From: Armatimonadota bacterium
GTDB lineage: Bacteria; Armatimonadota; Fimbriimonadia; Fimbriimonadales; Fimbriimonadaceae
DNA length: 64,000 bases
Direction of reading: 5' to 3'
Assembly: GCA_016223145.1 (NCBI GenBank)
Contig: JACRPN010000010.1
Span: 19,196 to 83,195 of the forward strand
Shown one piece after another: positions 39,662-48,554 of this stretch. The position numbers and the translations under genes were made by a program. The first letter of the stretch is position 1, and each line of letters starts with the position of its first letter. A model generated the notes under the pieces. The model was not told the DNA's origin, searched no databases, and saw nothing but the letters and a program-made list of their open reading frames with translations.

Positions 39662-42102
39662 TGTCAGATATAGAAGATCCCATAGAACAGTTCGAGGACC
39701 CGGTTGAAGAACTCGAAGGCGATTTCCCCCTACCGGTCTCGCTCGATCAGCAGCCTGACGAGGGCGCGCGCCCCTCGGTGCCCGAGATCATCAACATCTT
39801 GCCGCTTCGCGACTCCGTGATCTACCCGATGCTTATCGCACCGTTAAGTGTAGCAAGAGAGTCCAGCATTCAACTGATCGATGAGAGCATTTCTGGCACC
39901 AATCGCGTGATAGGCGTCATCGCCCAGCGCAAGCCCCACATCGAGCAGCCCAAGTTTGAGGACGTCTTCGAGTGCGGCTGCGCCGTGATCATCCGCACGC
40001 TGGTCAAGATGCCCGATGCCGTGCGCCTGATCGTTCAGGGCGTCCAACGCTATCGCATCATCGAGCGGCTGCAGGAGACCCCGTACCTTCGCGCCCGCGT
40101 CGAAATCATCGAGGACGAGCTCCCGCCGGAGGAGGAAGCAGAGAAGACCGAGGCCCTGCGCCGAAACGTTGCGGGACTCTTTGAGCAGGCGATCCGGCTG
40201 CATCCGCAACTGCCGGAGGAGCTTCGCAGCCTCACGCAGGCGGTCACCGAAACCAACGTGATGTGCGACCTGGTGGCCGCCCACATGACCCTGAGCCTGG
40301 AAGACAAGCAGAAGATTCTGGAAACCGTCAGCGTACAGGAGCGGCTGAGGGTGCTGCTGGAGATGCTGGGGCGGGAGGTCCGGGTCCTGGAGCTGACATC
40401 CAAAGTGCAGAGCGAGGTCAACGTCGAGCTCAGCAAGTCCCAGCGCGAGTATTACTTGCGCGAGCAGCTCAAAGCGATCCAGCGAGAGCTTGGCGAAGTG
40501 GACGATCGCGCAGAGGAGCTTGACGAGCTTCGCGAGAGGATCGACAAGTCCGGGATGACCGCCGAGGCCCTCCGCGAGGTCAACCGCGAGTTCGATCGGC
40601 TCAGGAGGATGTCTCCTGGCGCGCCGGAGTACACGGTCGCGAGAACCTACATCGATTGGGTTCTGTCGCTCCCGTGGAGTGTTTCCACCGAGGATAGCCT
40701 GTCGCTGCCTGAAGTCAAGGTGGTTCTCGACCAGGACCATTACGGGCTGGAGAAGATCAAGCAGCGCATCGTCGAGTTTCTCGCGGTGCGCAAGGTGAAA
40801 AAGGACGGGCGGGTTCGTCAGCCGATCCTGTGTTTCGTGGGCCCGCCAGGCGTGGGCAAGACCTCTTTGGGCCGCTCGATCTCCCACGCGATGAACCGGA
40901 AGTTTGTTCGCATTTCTTTGGGCGGCATGCGCGATGAGGCGGAGATCCGCGGCCACCGCCGCACCTACATCGGCGCCCTCCCCGGCCAGATCATCCAGGG
41001 CCTGCGTCGCGCTGAATCGAACAATCCGGTCTTCATGCTTGACGAGATCGACAAGCTCGGCGTGGACTTTCGCGGCGACCCAGCATCCGCGCTCTTGGAG
41101 GTTCTCGATCCCGAGCAAAACGTCTCGTTCCGGGACCACTACGTCGATGCGCCGTTCGACCTAGGGCAGGTGTTTTTCATCACCACCGCCAACCGTTTGG
41201 ACACCATCCCACCCCCATTGAGGGACCGAATGGAGGTCATCGAGCTGGGCGGCTACACCGAAGAAGAGAAGTTGGAAATCGCCAAGCGCCACCTGGTGCC
41301 CAAGCAGATCGCCGAGCACGGGCTACGGACGACGCAGATCGAGTTCCGCGACGAGGCGCTCAAAGCGCTGGCGCGCAACTACACGCGCGAGGCCGGGGTG
41401 CGCAACCTGGAGCGCGAGATCGCCAGCGTGACGCGCCGCGCGACCAGGCAGTTTGCCGAAGGCCGCAAAGGCAAAGTCAGCGTAGGTCTTGGGTATGTGA
41501 CACAGGCGCTCGGCGCTCCGCGCTACTCCCATGATGAGGTCGAGGACCGAGAGCTGACTCCCGGGATCGCTGTAGGGCTGGTCTGGACGCCAGTTGGCGG
41601 GGACGTCGTCTTTATCGAAACGGCCATGATGCACGGTTCGAAGAACCTCATTCTTACGGGCCAGCTTGGCGACGTGATGAAGGAAAGCGTGAGCGCTGCG
41701 CTGAGCTACATTCGAAGCAACGCCAAGCGACTTGGCCTTTCGCCGGACTTCTTCGAAAAGTGCGAGCTTCACGTCCACCTTCCTGCGGGCGCAGTGCCCA
41801 AAGATGGGCCCAGCGCGGGAATCACGATTCTGTCGGCTCTGGTCTCACTCCTGACCGGGAAGCGAGTACGCAAGCGGCTTGCGATGACAGGCGAGCTCAC
41901 GCTGAGCGGCCAGGTGCTTCCGGTAGGAGGCGTCAAAGAGAAGGTGCTGGCGGCGCATCGCGCCGGCGTGACGATGCTGCTCCTGCCCGTGGACAATAAG
42001 AAGGACTACCTAGAAGAGGTTCCCGAGGAAATTCGGGCCTGTCTGGAGGTCCACTTCGTCACCAAGGCCGACCAAGTGCTCAAGCTGGCGTTTGATGCTT
42101 GA
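39661..42102 (+). CDS. lon: ATP-dependent protease Lon
   Basis: Lon degrades misfolded and regulatory proteins in the cytosol. The 813-residue product has an acidic extension (about 1-45), the LON substrate domain (INILPLRDSVIYPML) and a coiled-coil helical part (SKSQREYYLREQLKAIQRELGEVDD). The AAA+ module has Walker A G394-PPGVGK400-T. The protease domain has catalytic Ser718 in PKDGPSAGIT and Lys761 in GVKEKVLAAHRAG. Everything needed for activity is present. It starts inside the hsp20 stop codon. Confidence 0.98.
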   Translation: MSDIEDPIEQFEDPVEELEGDFPLPVSLDQQPDEGARPSVPEIINILPLRDSVIYPMLIAPLSVARESSIQLIDESISGTNRVIGVIAQRKPHIEQPKFEDVFECGCAVIIRTLVKMPDAVRLIVQGVQRYRIIERLQETPYLRARVEIIEDELPPEEEAEKTEALRRNVAGLFEQAIRLHPQLPEELRSLTQAVTETNVMCDLVAAHMTLSLEDKQKILETVSVQERLRVLLEMLGREVRVLELTSKVQSEVNVELSKSQREYYLREQLKAIQRELGEVDDRAEELDELRERIDKSGMTAEALREVNREFDRLRRMSPGAPEYTVARTYIDWVLSLPWSVSTEDSLSLPEVKVVLDQDHYGLEKIKQRIVEFLAVRKVKKDGRVRQPILCFVGPPGVGKTSLGRSISHAMNRKFVRISLGGMRDEAEIRGHRRTYIGALPGQIIQGLRRAESNNPVFMLDEIDKLGVDFRGDPASALLEVLDPEQNVSFRDHYVDAPFDLGQVFFITTANRLDTIPPPLRDRMEVIELGGYTEEEKLEIAKRHLVPKQIAEHGLRTTQIEFRDEALKALARNYTREAGVRNLEREIASVTRRATRQFAEGRKGKVSVGLGYVTQALGAPRYSHDEVEDRELTPGIAVGLVWTPVGGDVVFIETAMMHGSKNLILTGQLGDVMKESVSAALSYIRSNAKRLGLSPDFFEKCELHVHLPAGAVPKDGPSAGITILSALVSLLTGKRVRKRLAMTGELTLSGQVLPVGGVKEKVLAAHRAGVTMLLLPVDNKKDYLEEVPEEIRACLEVHFVTKADQVLKLAFDA

Positions 42103-42162
42103 CGGAACTGTATAGGTTGCACTAGAGAACGCGTAGGATGCTTCCGAGAATATTCACGTGGG

Positions 42163-43065
42163 ATGCGTTTGGCCATGAGCAGAGTTGGCCTTAAGTTCTT
42201 TTCGGCAAAGACGCCGATCGGGGTTGCGCTTCGCGTTGCTGGACTCTACGGTGTGCTGGGAATCGTCTGGATCGTCTATTCAGATCGAGCGGTCGAGTGG
42301 TTTATTACCAGCCCTGAGACCCAGACCCACGTTCAGACCTCCAAAGGGCTCTTCTGGATTCTGCTTACGACCGCTATCATCTATTCGGTGAGTGCGTACC
42401 TTGTCGCGAACTTGGTCCGCGAAGCCGAGGGCCGTCGCAAGATGGAGTATGAGGTGATCGAGCGCCTGAGCATGGCGGCCGAATACCGCGACGACGAAAC
42501 GGGCAACCACGTGCGCCGCGTCGGCGCCTATTGCGCGATCTTGGCGCGGGGTCTGGGCATGAGCGAGGAGCGCGCCAAGCTCATCGAGATGGCCGCCTGC
42601 CTGCACGACATCGGCAAGATCGGCATCCCAGACGACGTTCTGCTCAAGTCTGGACCTTTCAACGATGAAGACCGCCAGATCATGCGGGCGCACACCCTAA
42701 TCGGGTCCAGCCTCCTTGCGGGCGGAGAATCTGAAGTGCTGCGGCTTGCGGAGACCATCGCCCTTACCCACCACGAACGGTGGGATGGCACGGGCTACCC
42801 CGCCGGAATGGTAGGGGAAGAGATCCCCATCGAGGGCCGAATCTGTGCCATTGCGGATGTGTTCGACGCTCTTGTCACCAAACGCCGGTACAAGGACGAA
42901 TGGTCCACAGAGGATGCGGTCGAGGAACTGCGATCGTTGAGCGGCATCCAGTTCGATCCTCAGCTCGTGGCGTTGCTCGAGTTGAAGCTGCCAGAGATCG
43001 AGGCCGTTCGCGAGGCGTTCCCAGACTTCGAAGTCTGCAGCGTCCGCTATCAGCGCGCTGCATAG
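42163..43065 (+). CDS. Membrane-anchored HD-GYP domain protein
   Basis: This is a probable cyclic-di-GMP phosphodiesterase at the inner membrane, 300 residues. Two transmembrane helices (about 22-42 and 68-90) precede a short linker and the HD-GYP domain. It shows HVRRVGAYCAILARGLG, the metal site H-D in CLHDIGKIGIPDDVLLK, AHTLIGSSLL, and the signature HHERWDGTGYPAGMVGEEIPIEGRICAIADVFDALVTKR. The catalytic motif looks intact. ATG 42163 is used, with ATG 42175 (MSRVG) as alternative. c-di-GMP often controls flagellar motility, and the flagellar operon is in the same window. Confidence 0.92.
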   Translation: MRLAMSRVGLKFFSAKTPIGVALRVAGLYGVLGIVWIVYSDRAVEWFITSPETQTHVQTSKGLFWILLTTAIIYSVSAYLVANLVREAEGRRKMEYEVIERLSMAAEYRDDETGNHVRRVGAYCAILARGLGMSEERAKLIEMAACLHDIGKIGIPDDVLLKSGPFNDEDRQIMRAHTLIGSSLLAGGESEVLRLAETIALTHHERWDGTGYPAGMVGEEIPIEGRICAIADVFDALVTKRRYKDEWSTEDAVEELRSLSGIQFDPQLVALLELKLPEIEAVREAFPDFEVCSVRYQRAA

Positions 43066-43148
43066 GCTCGCCATCTGAGGCCCGTGCTCCATGGTCTGCC
43101 GGGCCGACGGCTCTTCGCCCTCGCCGTTTATGCGAAACTAGTACGTTC

Positions 43149-44111
43149 ATGGGAGATGGCGAGACCACCGTTCGAACCGTCGTCTGGGACAAAGCCCAGA
43201 CGGTTCCGCGGCTGGTCGTCGGCCAGGTAGTCTCGGCCGCCCTTACGTGGACCCACGTGGTGGCGGGCAGCCGGGCGTCGGCAACCCAAGTGCTCGCCGA
43301 GGATTTTGGGTTCCATGAACTCGAAATCGAGGACGCGCTCTCTGAGGGCGAGCGGCCCCACCTCCATGAGAGCCCCGATCACCTGTTCTTCACGGTTCCG
43401 GCGGTCTCCGTTCGAGAGGAGAGGCTCTATTTCCAAGAAATTGGAATTTTCATTACTAAATCGAAGCTTGTGACCGTCTCCGTGGAGAGCTGCGACCTCC
43501 TGGAGACGATCCTGCAACGGATGCCCGAAAGGCCGTCAAACGGCACACGCACGGCTTCCAGGATTGCCCACGGCATTATCGACACGATCATCGACGACTA
43601 CTACCCGGTCCTCGACCTTCTGGAGGAGCGGGCTGAGGACCTGGAAGCCGATGTGTTCGTCGGACGGCCGGTGGCCATCAAGGACCTCTTGCGGATCAAA
43701 CGAAGGCTTTTGGAGCTTCGCCGCCGGCTGACTCCATTTAGGGACATCCTGAATGGCCTTTTGCGTCATGACGTACCCGTCATCGCGCGCGCCGACCACC
43801 CCTATTTCCAGGACGTCTATGACCACGTGCTGCGGGTCTTGGAGCGAGCCGACCTCAACCGCGACATCCTGGCCTCGGTGCTGGATGCCAACCTTGCCAC
43901 CGTCAGCAACCGGCTGAACCAGGTGATGAAGGTGATGACGGCGCTGGCCACGATTCTCATGTCGGTGACCTTGGTGGCGAGCATCTACGGGATGAACTTC
44001 AAGTTCATGCCCGAACTGGGTTCGCCCTGGGGGTATCCGGGTGCTTTGATGGCGATGCTGCTGGTCGCGGGCGTGGAGTTTGTGATTTTTCGCAAGAAGG
44101 GGTGGTTTTAG
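43149..44111 (+). CDS. corA: CorA-family magnesium/cobalt transporter
   Basis: CorA forms pentameric Mg2+ channels in the inner membrane. The product is 320 residues from ATG 43149 (MGDGETTVRTVVWD). A cytoplasmic domain with a long helix (DLLRIKRRLLELRRRLTPFRDILNGL) leads to two C-terminal helices with the hallmark GMN in SIYGMNFKFMPEL. It ends FVIFRKKGWF. The gene is convergent with mgtE: their ends overlap by four bases (44108-44111). Confidence 0.95.
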   Translation: MGDGETTVRTVVWDKAQTVPRLVVGQVVSAALTWTHVVAGSRASATQVLAEDFGFHELEIEDALSEGERPHLHESPDHLFFTVPAVSVREERLYFQEIGIFITKSKLVTVSVESCDLLETILQRMPERPSNGTRTASRIAHGIIDTIIDDYYPVLDLLEERAEDLEADVFVGRPVAIKDLLRIKRRLLELRRRLTPFRDILNGLLRHDVPVIARADHPYFQDVYDHVLRVLERADLNRDILASVLDANLATVSNRLNQVMKVMTALATILMSVTLVASIYGMNFKFMPELGSPWGYPGALMAMLLVAGVEFVIFRKKGWF

Positions 44112-45484
44112 AAGCCTTTTGGCAGCAGGCGCAGCGCGGTTTCGAAGAAGATAACAAGTCCTGTGGCGTCGACGAGCGTGGCGATGAAGGGCGCACTCAT
44201 GACGGCCGGGTCGATGCCCACCCTCTTGGCGGCAATCGGAAGCAAACTCCCAACACACGCCGCCCACATGATGATGGCCGGCAGGGCGATGGCGACGGTC
44301 AGGCTGATCGGCATCCCGGAGCCCCAGAGCAAGGCGCGGCCAAACCCCACAACTCCCAGCGCCGAGCCGATGCACAGCGACAGGACAAACTCCCGCTGCA
44401 GAACCACCCATGCGTCGGCAGCTTTTATTTCGCCGATGGCAAGGGCGCGGGTGATGGTGGTGGTCACCTGGGAGCCCGAGTTTCCGCCCGCTCCGATGAG
44501 CAGCGGGATGAACACCATGAGTTGAGCCAGGGTCGTCTTGCCGCCCTCCTCCGCGACCCCGGTGTAGTGCCGGAGCACCATGGCCGTCAGGAACTCTGCC
44601 ACGAACAGGATCATCAACCAAGGCAGCCGCCTGCGCACAAGCTGGCCGAGACCCAAGGACAAGTAGGGCTCTGCCGGGCCGATGACCGCGCCCATCGCCA
44701 GCACGTCCTCGGTTTCCGATTCCTGCAGAACCTCTTGCGCGTCGTCACCGGTGAAGAGGCCGACCATGCGCCCGGCCCAGTCGAGCACGGGCAAAGCGTA
44801 AAAGCCATAGCGGGACATCAAACGCGCCGCCTCTTCGGCGCTGTCTGTGGCTTTGCAGGTGACGAGGTCCGTGCGCATCAGCTCCCGTGCGGTCACGTCG
44901 GAAGCGGCTCGGATCGCCTTGCGCAGGCTGAAAACGCCCAGAACGTGCCGGTTGAGGTCCAGCACATAAAGGTCGTTGACCGTCTCGTACTTCTCGTCCG
45001 AAGCCCTGCGGATGTCGGCAAGAAGCTCCTTGACGGTCATGTCGGGCATGACCTCGAAAAAGCGCTCGGTCATGAGCTGGCCGACCGAGTCCTCCGGATA
45101 CGACATCAGGCGCCGGATCTCTTCGGCGTCTTCTGTGGGGATGACCTCAAGCAGCGATTCAAACCGCTCGTCGCCGAGCTCTTCGCGCAGGTCCAGCGCG
45201 TCGTCCATCGGCAGGATGTCGAGATAATGGGCGAGGGTGGTGTCGGGAAGCTCCGCGACGAACTTGCGCGCCGTCTCGGTGGGCATCTCGACCAGCAGCT
45301 CCGAGGCTTGCTCGACGTCCAGCTTGCGCAGGATCGACAGGCCCTCGTCGAGCTCGATGCGGGAAAGCCCTTCGGCGAGGTCTTCCGCCTGGACGCCGAC
45401 GAGCATTTCGCGAACGATCGAGGGGTCCTCGACTCGGCTCAGCGATTTGAGCTGCTCGATAAAGGTCGGTTCGTCGGCTCTCAA
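44108..45484 (-). CDS. mgtE: Magnesium transporter MgtE
   Basis: MgtE is a Mg2+-gated channel. The 458-residue product has the N-domain of charged helical repeats (about 1-130) and a pair of CBS domains (about 135-255; MTERFFEVMPDMTVKELLADIR...VTARELMRTDLVTCKATDSAEEAARLMSRYGFYALPVLD). The five-helix membrane domain contains LLIGAGGNSGSQVTTTITRALA and LPIAAKRVGIDPAVMSAPFIATLVDATGL. It is complete. The opposing corA ends inside it by four bases. There is no recognisable M-box leader upstream. Confidence 0.95.
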   Translation of the reverse strand: MRADEPTFIEQLKSLSRVEDPSIVREMLVGVQAEDLAEGLSRIELDEGLSILRKLDVEQASELLVEMPTETARKFVAELPDTTLAHYLDILPMDDALDLREELGDERFESLLEVIPTEDAEEIRRLMSYPEDSVGQLMTERFFEVMPDMTVKELLADIRRASDEKYETVNDLYVLDLNRHVLGVFSLRKAIRAASDVTARELMRTDLVTCKATDSAEEAARLMSRYGFYALPVLDWAGRMVGLFTGDDAQEVLQESETEDVLAMGAVIGPAEPYLSLGLGQLVRRRLPWLMILFVAEFLTAMVLRHYTGVAEEGGKTTLAQLMVFIPLLIGAGGNSGSQVTTTITRALAIGEIKAADAWVVLQREFVLSLCIGSALGVVGFGRALLWGSGMPISLTVAIALPAIIMWAACVGSLLPIAAKRVGIDPAVMSAPFIATLVDATGLVIFFETALRLLPKGF

Positions 45485-45809
45485 GGCGGCATCTCCAGTT
45501 CTGTCGTTCGCGGCGCGACGCTGCGCCTAGAACTCCTGCCGCCCTGGTGGGGATGGTTTATTCGATATCGGCTCTCGGGCGCCTTTGCCCGTGCTTGGGT
45601 GCTATCGAACGTCTACTGTCAGTCTCCATAGTGCGGCCTTTGTGGCGGGAATGTCTTGGGGTTTGGCGCGCGACTCCCGAGCTGTTGGGATTGGGAGAGG
45701 TTTGCCGGGAACATTGTAGCCCCCCTTCACGAGTGAGGTCAACCTTGGGATGGAGTTTGCAGTCCAGATGGACTGAAAGTCTTGAGGCACATAGAGGCTC
45801 ACCGGGCAC
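45485..45809. other. Gap between mgtE and the short-gene cluster
   Basis: These 325 nt sit upstream of mgtE (minus strand) and downstream of the short-gene cluster. I see no reading frame with family features, no clear M-box riboswitch and no strong hairpin. Promoter for mgtE presumably lies here but no convincing -10/-35 pair was seen. Confidence 0.6.
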
Positions 45810-46274
45810 CTAGTCATGGCCAAGGCCGGTGGCGACGCCAAAGAAGAAAAGCAGGAGCAGGATCATTGATCCCAACATTGAAAGCGACATTCCTGTCGCC
45901 CACGCTTTTTGCCCGGAGGGCTGCAAGGCATCGAGGAATCTCGGGGCAAAGCTTCTTAGCGCAAGGGTATAGGAAAAATAGAAGACTATGGCGAGACCGA
46001 GAGCCAGGCCGTACTCTGAGTTCACTGATTCTGTTGAGTAAACACCGCGAGCGATCACGCCCCGGTTCAAACCGTAATCCGCGAGCCAAGTGGGAACCAA
46101 GGCGATCGCCGCTGACAGTACGTGTGCACCTGTCGTCGTCAAGATTGCAGGCCAAAGCCTCAGTCCAGATGCCATCGCAGAGCGGACCCCGACTCCGACG
46201 ACGAGCGGCGTACTTATTGCCGCAAGGAATGCGATCCCCAGGAACCCGTCAAAGGAGTTTGAGACGGCGATCAT
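45810..46274 (-). CDS. Hypothetical membrane protein
   Basis: This is an unrecognised 154-residue protein from ATG 46274 (MIAVSNSFDGFLGIAFLAAIS). It has about four hydrophobic segments (residues about 8-30, 40-60, 88-108 and 125-150) and no known motif. It is the last of three same-strand membrane genes (47170 to 45810) that look like an operon. An in-frame TTG at 46319 would overlap the preceding gene. Confidence 0.6.
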   Translation of the reverse strand: MIAVSNSFDGFLGIAFLAAISTPLVVGVGVRSAMASGLRLWPAILTTTGAHVLSAAIALVPTWLADYGLNRGVIARGVYSTESVNSEYGLALGLAIVFYFSYTLALRSFAPRFLDALQPSGQKAWATGMSLSMLGSMILLLLFFFGVATGLGHD

Positions 46275-46293
46275 CGGGGTTGTCTCTGGGAAC

Positions 46294-46719
46294 TCATATC
46301 CCGTGATACTCCAACTCAATCCGCTTGGATCCGGTCTGCCCAAACCGGTCATTACAGAACACCCGTCCTCCCTTACACGTTACCTGCAGGAGGGTATCGC
46401 TCTTCCATTCAAGTTCGATCGGTTGGTCATGCCAAGCTTTGTCGATGGCGAAGACGGACTGGGAATGGATCGCCGTACCCCCATGGGGAACGACGCACAG
46501 GCGGTAGAAGACGGAGGTAGTAGCTCCGGCGTCGGAGGTCAGGATGACTGCGTCGACCGTCCGGTCAGGCGACGCGATGCGCTGGATCTCGTCCACAGCC
46601 ACCAGAGGGCCGGACCTGTCCAAGGCAACCTTGAAAGCGGTCACCAACATGATCACAAGGACCAAGGCGATCAACGGACGCACAAACGGTCTGTTCAGAG
46701 GCTCTTCTCGGTCAATCAA
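46294..46719 (-). CDS. Hypothetical membrane-anchored protein
   Basis: This 141-residue protein has an N-terminal basic stretch (MIDREEPLNRPFVRP), one helix (LIALVLVIMLVTAFKVAL) and an exported domain (VDAVILTSDAGATTSVFYRLCVVPHGG...LQVTCKGGRVFCNDRFGQTG) with paired cysteines. The start TTG 46719 lies within the stop region of the upstream gene (46712-46714) and has AGGA ahead of it, so it is translationally coupled. The longer upstream frame is antisense-shadowed and not used. Confidence 0.6.
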   Translation of the reverse strand: MIDREEPLNRPFVRPLIALVLVIMLVTAFKVALDRSGPLVAVDEIQRIASPDRTVDAVILTSDAGATTSVFYRLCVVPHGGTAIHSQSVFAIDKAWHDQPIELEWKSDTLLQVTCKGGRVFCNDRFGQTGSKRIELEYHGI

Positions 46720-47170
46720 GAATCGTATCCTGGCTCCAAACAAGCAAGAAGTTGAGCAGAAACGAGCCGAAGAGCAGCGCGTTTGTGAGGAGCAGCGCGT
46801 TCCTGTGCGCAAGCTGTCCCGGCTCCCTGCCCTTCGACGCCCGGATCGAAAGGCCCGAGCCAACCGCACAGACGGCAGCGGCAGCTACCAGCATAATGAG
46901 CGCGGCCTTCGTTCCAGCGTTTCGGACCATCTGCCCTTGGATGGGAGCGGCCCTATCGAGGATCGCGGCGATCAGAAGCACGGCAGCGAGAGCAGGCAAA
47001 TTGGTGCGGGCGAAGTGCCCTGCGGCGGATCGCAAGGCTTCGCGGCCGCTTGAGTGCTTCCTTCCAAGCAGCCATGCTGCCAGGACGTAGACCGGCAGCA
47101 ACACCGCCTGAGCCAGGGTGACGGAGGCTGCGCAATTGAGGAACGAATCCACGGCAATTGACGAGATCAT
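46712..47170 (-). CDS. Hypothetical membrane protein
   Basis: This is a 152-residue protein with about four hydrophobic segments (VTLAQAVLLPVYVLAAWLLG, LPALAAVLLIAAILDRAAP, AALIMLVAAAAVCAVGSGLS, LLLTNALLFGSFLLNFLLV). The start is ATG 47170. No family is recognised. It is the first of three overlapping membrane genes on the minus strand. Confidence 0.6.
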   Translation of the reverse strand: MISSIAVDSFLNCAASVTLAQAVLLPVYVLAAWLLGRKHSSGREALRSAAGHFARTNLPALAAVLLIAAILDRAAPIQGQMVRNAGTKAALIMLVAAAAVCAVGSGLSIRASKGREPGQLAHRNALLLTNALLFGSFLLNFLLVWSQDTILD

Positions 47171-47194
47171 ATACCGTTCGTGACGGGTTGCCGG

Positions 47195-47698
47195 CTATCC
47201 AGGCAGCGACTCCGCTAGCCGCAGCAGAGAAGCGTCGTCCAGGTCGGCAAGATCCTCCAAGTACGAACCCCTCTGCAAGCGGCGAGGGCTGCCTTCCAGT
47301 GTTGAGGCAATCGAGGCGATCCACGGCTCGCAGGAACTCTGGACTGTGCCTACGGTGGCATCGTCGGCATCGATATGGAAGAGTTCCGGCTTGACACAGC
47401 GCTCCAGCGCACTTTGGCTATAGATCGCCATGTCGACGATTTGGCCACCTCCTGCAAAGAGCTTGGACCACTGCTCGGCCCGAAGCGCACATGGCTGCTG
47501 AAGGTCCTTGTGTGAATCAATCTCGGGGGCGATCTCGTTGAAATCCTCTGGAAGGTATGCCAGTTCGGTGAACAGCGATCTCCAAAGGGGACCGGCACCG
47601 AACCTCCCAGTAGCTTCGGCGATCCACTCTCCGCATGGCAGGTTCAACAGTCGATTCGCGGGATGTATCTCGATCCAATGGACCCTCCTTCTTCGCAT
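47195..47698 (-). CDS. Hypothetical protein with N-terminal WIEIHPAN segment
   Basis: This unrecognised 167-residue soluble protein starts MRRRRVHWIEIHPANRLLNLPCGEWIAEATG and ends acidic/Leu-rich (DLADLDDASLLRLAESLPG). Its N-terminal segment recurs in a truncated copy at 48486-48554. The ATG 47698 lies nine bases from the divergent plus-strand start at 47707, so the two starts share a very short promoter region or one of the starts is wrong. Confidence 0.55.
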   Translation of the reverse strand: MRRRRVHWIEIHPANRLLNLPCGEWIAEATGRFGAGPLWRSLFTELAYLPEDFNEIAPEIDSHKDLQQPCALRAEQWSKLFAGGGQIVDMAIYSQSALERCVKPELFHIDADDATVGTVQSSCEPWIASIASTLEGSPRRLQRGSYLEDLADLDDASLLRLAESLPG

Positions 47699-47706
47699 AT
47701 CCCATT

Positions 47707-48087
47707 GTGGACCGCTATCCGCGCTACCAGACTCAAGTAAGCTCCAGCGTGTTGACGGCGCGACTTTGGAGGCTGGCGATCATCGCGGGGGCAATTGCCG
47801 CCCTGGTGTGGCTTGGAGTCAGATATGTCCTTGTCCAGTTGAACCCGGTCTTGCTCATCAACGAGGACCCATCCGCAAAGGTGTTCGTCGACGGAAACCT
47901 GATCCAGTTTCAGCACGGGACCGCGATACTCCATCCGTGGAAGAACTCCTACGTCGTCGAGGTCCGATTCTCGAAGGGAGTCGAGATACGACGTATCCTC
48001 CCGTGGGACCCTTCTTCGGATTCAGGTGCAGTTTCCGTCAGCCCCACCGAAGTCCGCTTCGACTTCAAGAACACGAACCTTAAGTGA
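47707..48087 (+). CDS. Membrane-anchored protein with a PEGA-like domain
   Basis: This 126-residue protein begins at GTG 47707 (VDRYPRYQ). It has one transmembrane helix (LWRLAIIAGAIAALVWLGVRYVLVQL) and an exported beta-rich part, VLLINEDPSAKVFVDGNLIQFQHGTAILHPWKNSYVVEVR. That part resembles a PEGA surface domain (x-V-x-V-D-G-n). An in-frame ATG at 47635 would overlap the divergent gene. Function unknown; the domain is only weakly matched. Confidence 0.55.
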   Translation: MDRYPRYQTQVSSSVLTARLWRLAIIAGAIAALVWLGVRYVLVQLNPVLLINEDPSAKVFVDGNLIQFQHGTAILHPWKNSYVVEVRFSKGVEIRRILPWDPSSDSGAVSVSPTEVRFDFKNTNLK

Positions 48088-48206
48088 CTGTTTCTGGGCT
48101 GTAGGCCGCCCCTTCAGGGCTTGCCCGTTTCCGGCAACTCAGCGTCCAGGGCTGCGCCCTTCGCTTCAACAGGTCGGCCCGATGGGCCTATGGGTACGAT
48201 GCGGCG

Positions 48207-48392
48207 GTGAAGCGACGGAGGATCTGGATTGGGGTTGCCCTGATTGCGCTCTTCTTGCTCCTCGTTTGGCCGACGCCTTTCAGGTACGAGACCATCGACC
48301 GGTACATTCACATCCGCGAGAACCGACTGACAGGCTCAAGAGAGGCCTGGACGGTTTCCGGATGGGTTGATGCCGCTCGAGCCCTGGAGTGA
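48207..48392 (+). CDS. Small membrane-anchored hypothetical protein
   Basis: This 61-residue product begins at GTG 48207: a basic N-terminus (KRRRIW), one helix (IGVALIALFLLLVWPTPF), then a soluble tail (YETIDRYIHIRENRLTGSREAWTVSGWVDAARALE). The composition is what a real small membrane protein would show, but there is no homology to confirm it. Confidence 0.45.
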   Translation: MKRRRIWIGVALIALFLLLVWPTPFRYETIDRYIHIRENRLTGSREAWTVSGWVDAARALE

Positions 48393-48485
48393 GGTGATCG
48401 GGCCATGCTCATTGCCTCAATCGAGACTTATGGCACCCCACCCTGCCCTCCCCCGCGACAAGGGAGCGAGAGGCGCTCGGAAGGC

Positions 48486-48554
48486 TCAGGGGCGCAGGGG
48501 AAGGAGTTGGTTCGCGGGCTGAATCTCGATCCAATTGGCTGTATCAATCCTCAC
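48486..48554 (-). pseudogene. Truncated copy of the 47195-47698 N-terminus
   Basis: The minus-strand frame from GTG 48554 reads MRIDTANWIEIQPANQLLPLRP then a stop. It matches HWIEIHPANRLLNLPC of the 47195-47698 protein over about 16 residues with DNA conservation, then diverges and ends. It overlaps the stop of the 48544-48933 gene. This suggests a partial gene duplication or a recombination scar in the short-gene cluster. Confidence 0.6.

Noticed and set aside
39844..41139. 431-codon minus-strand frame inside lon
   Set aside because: It is antisense to the conserved Lon domains and has no recognisable motif.
44102..45631. 509-codon plus-strand frame opposite mgtE
   Set aside because: It is antisense to MgtE, with Gly/His/Gln-rich shadow composition.
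45485..45809. M-box magnesium riboswitch upstream of mgtE
   Set aside because: I could not find the conserved M-box core sequences; the region shows no clear paired architecture by eye.
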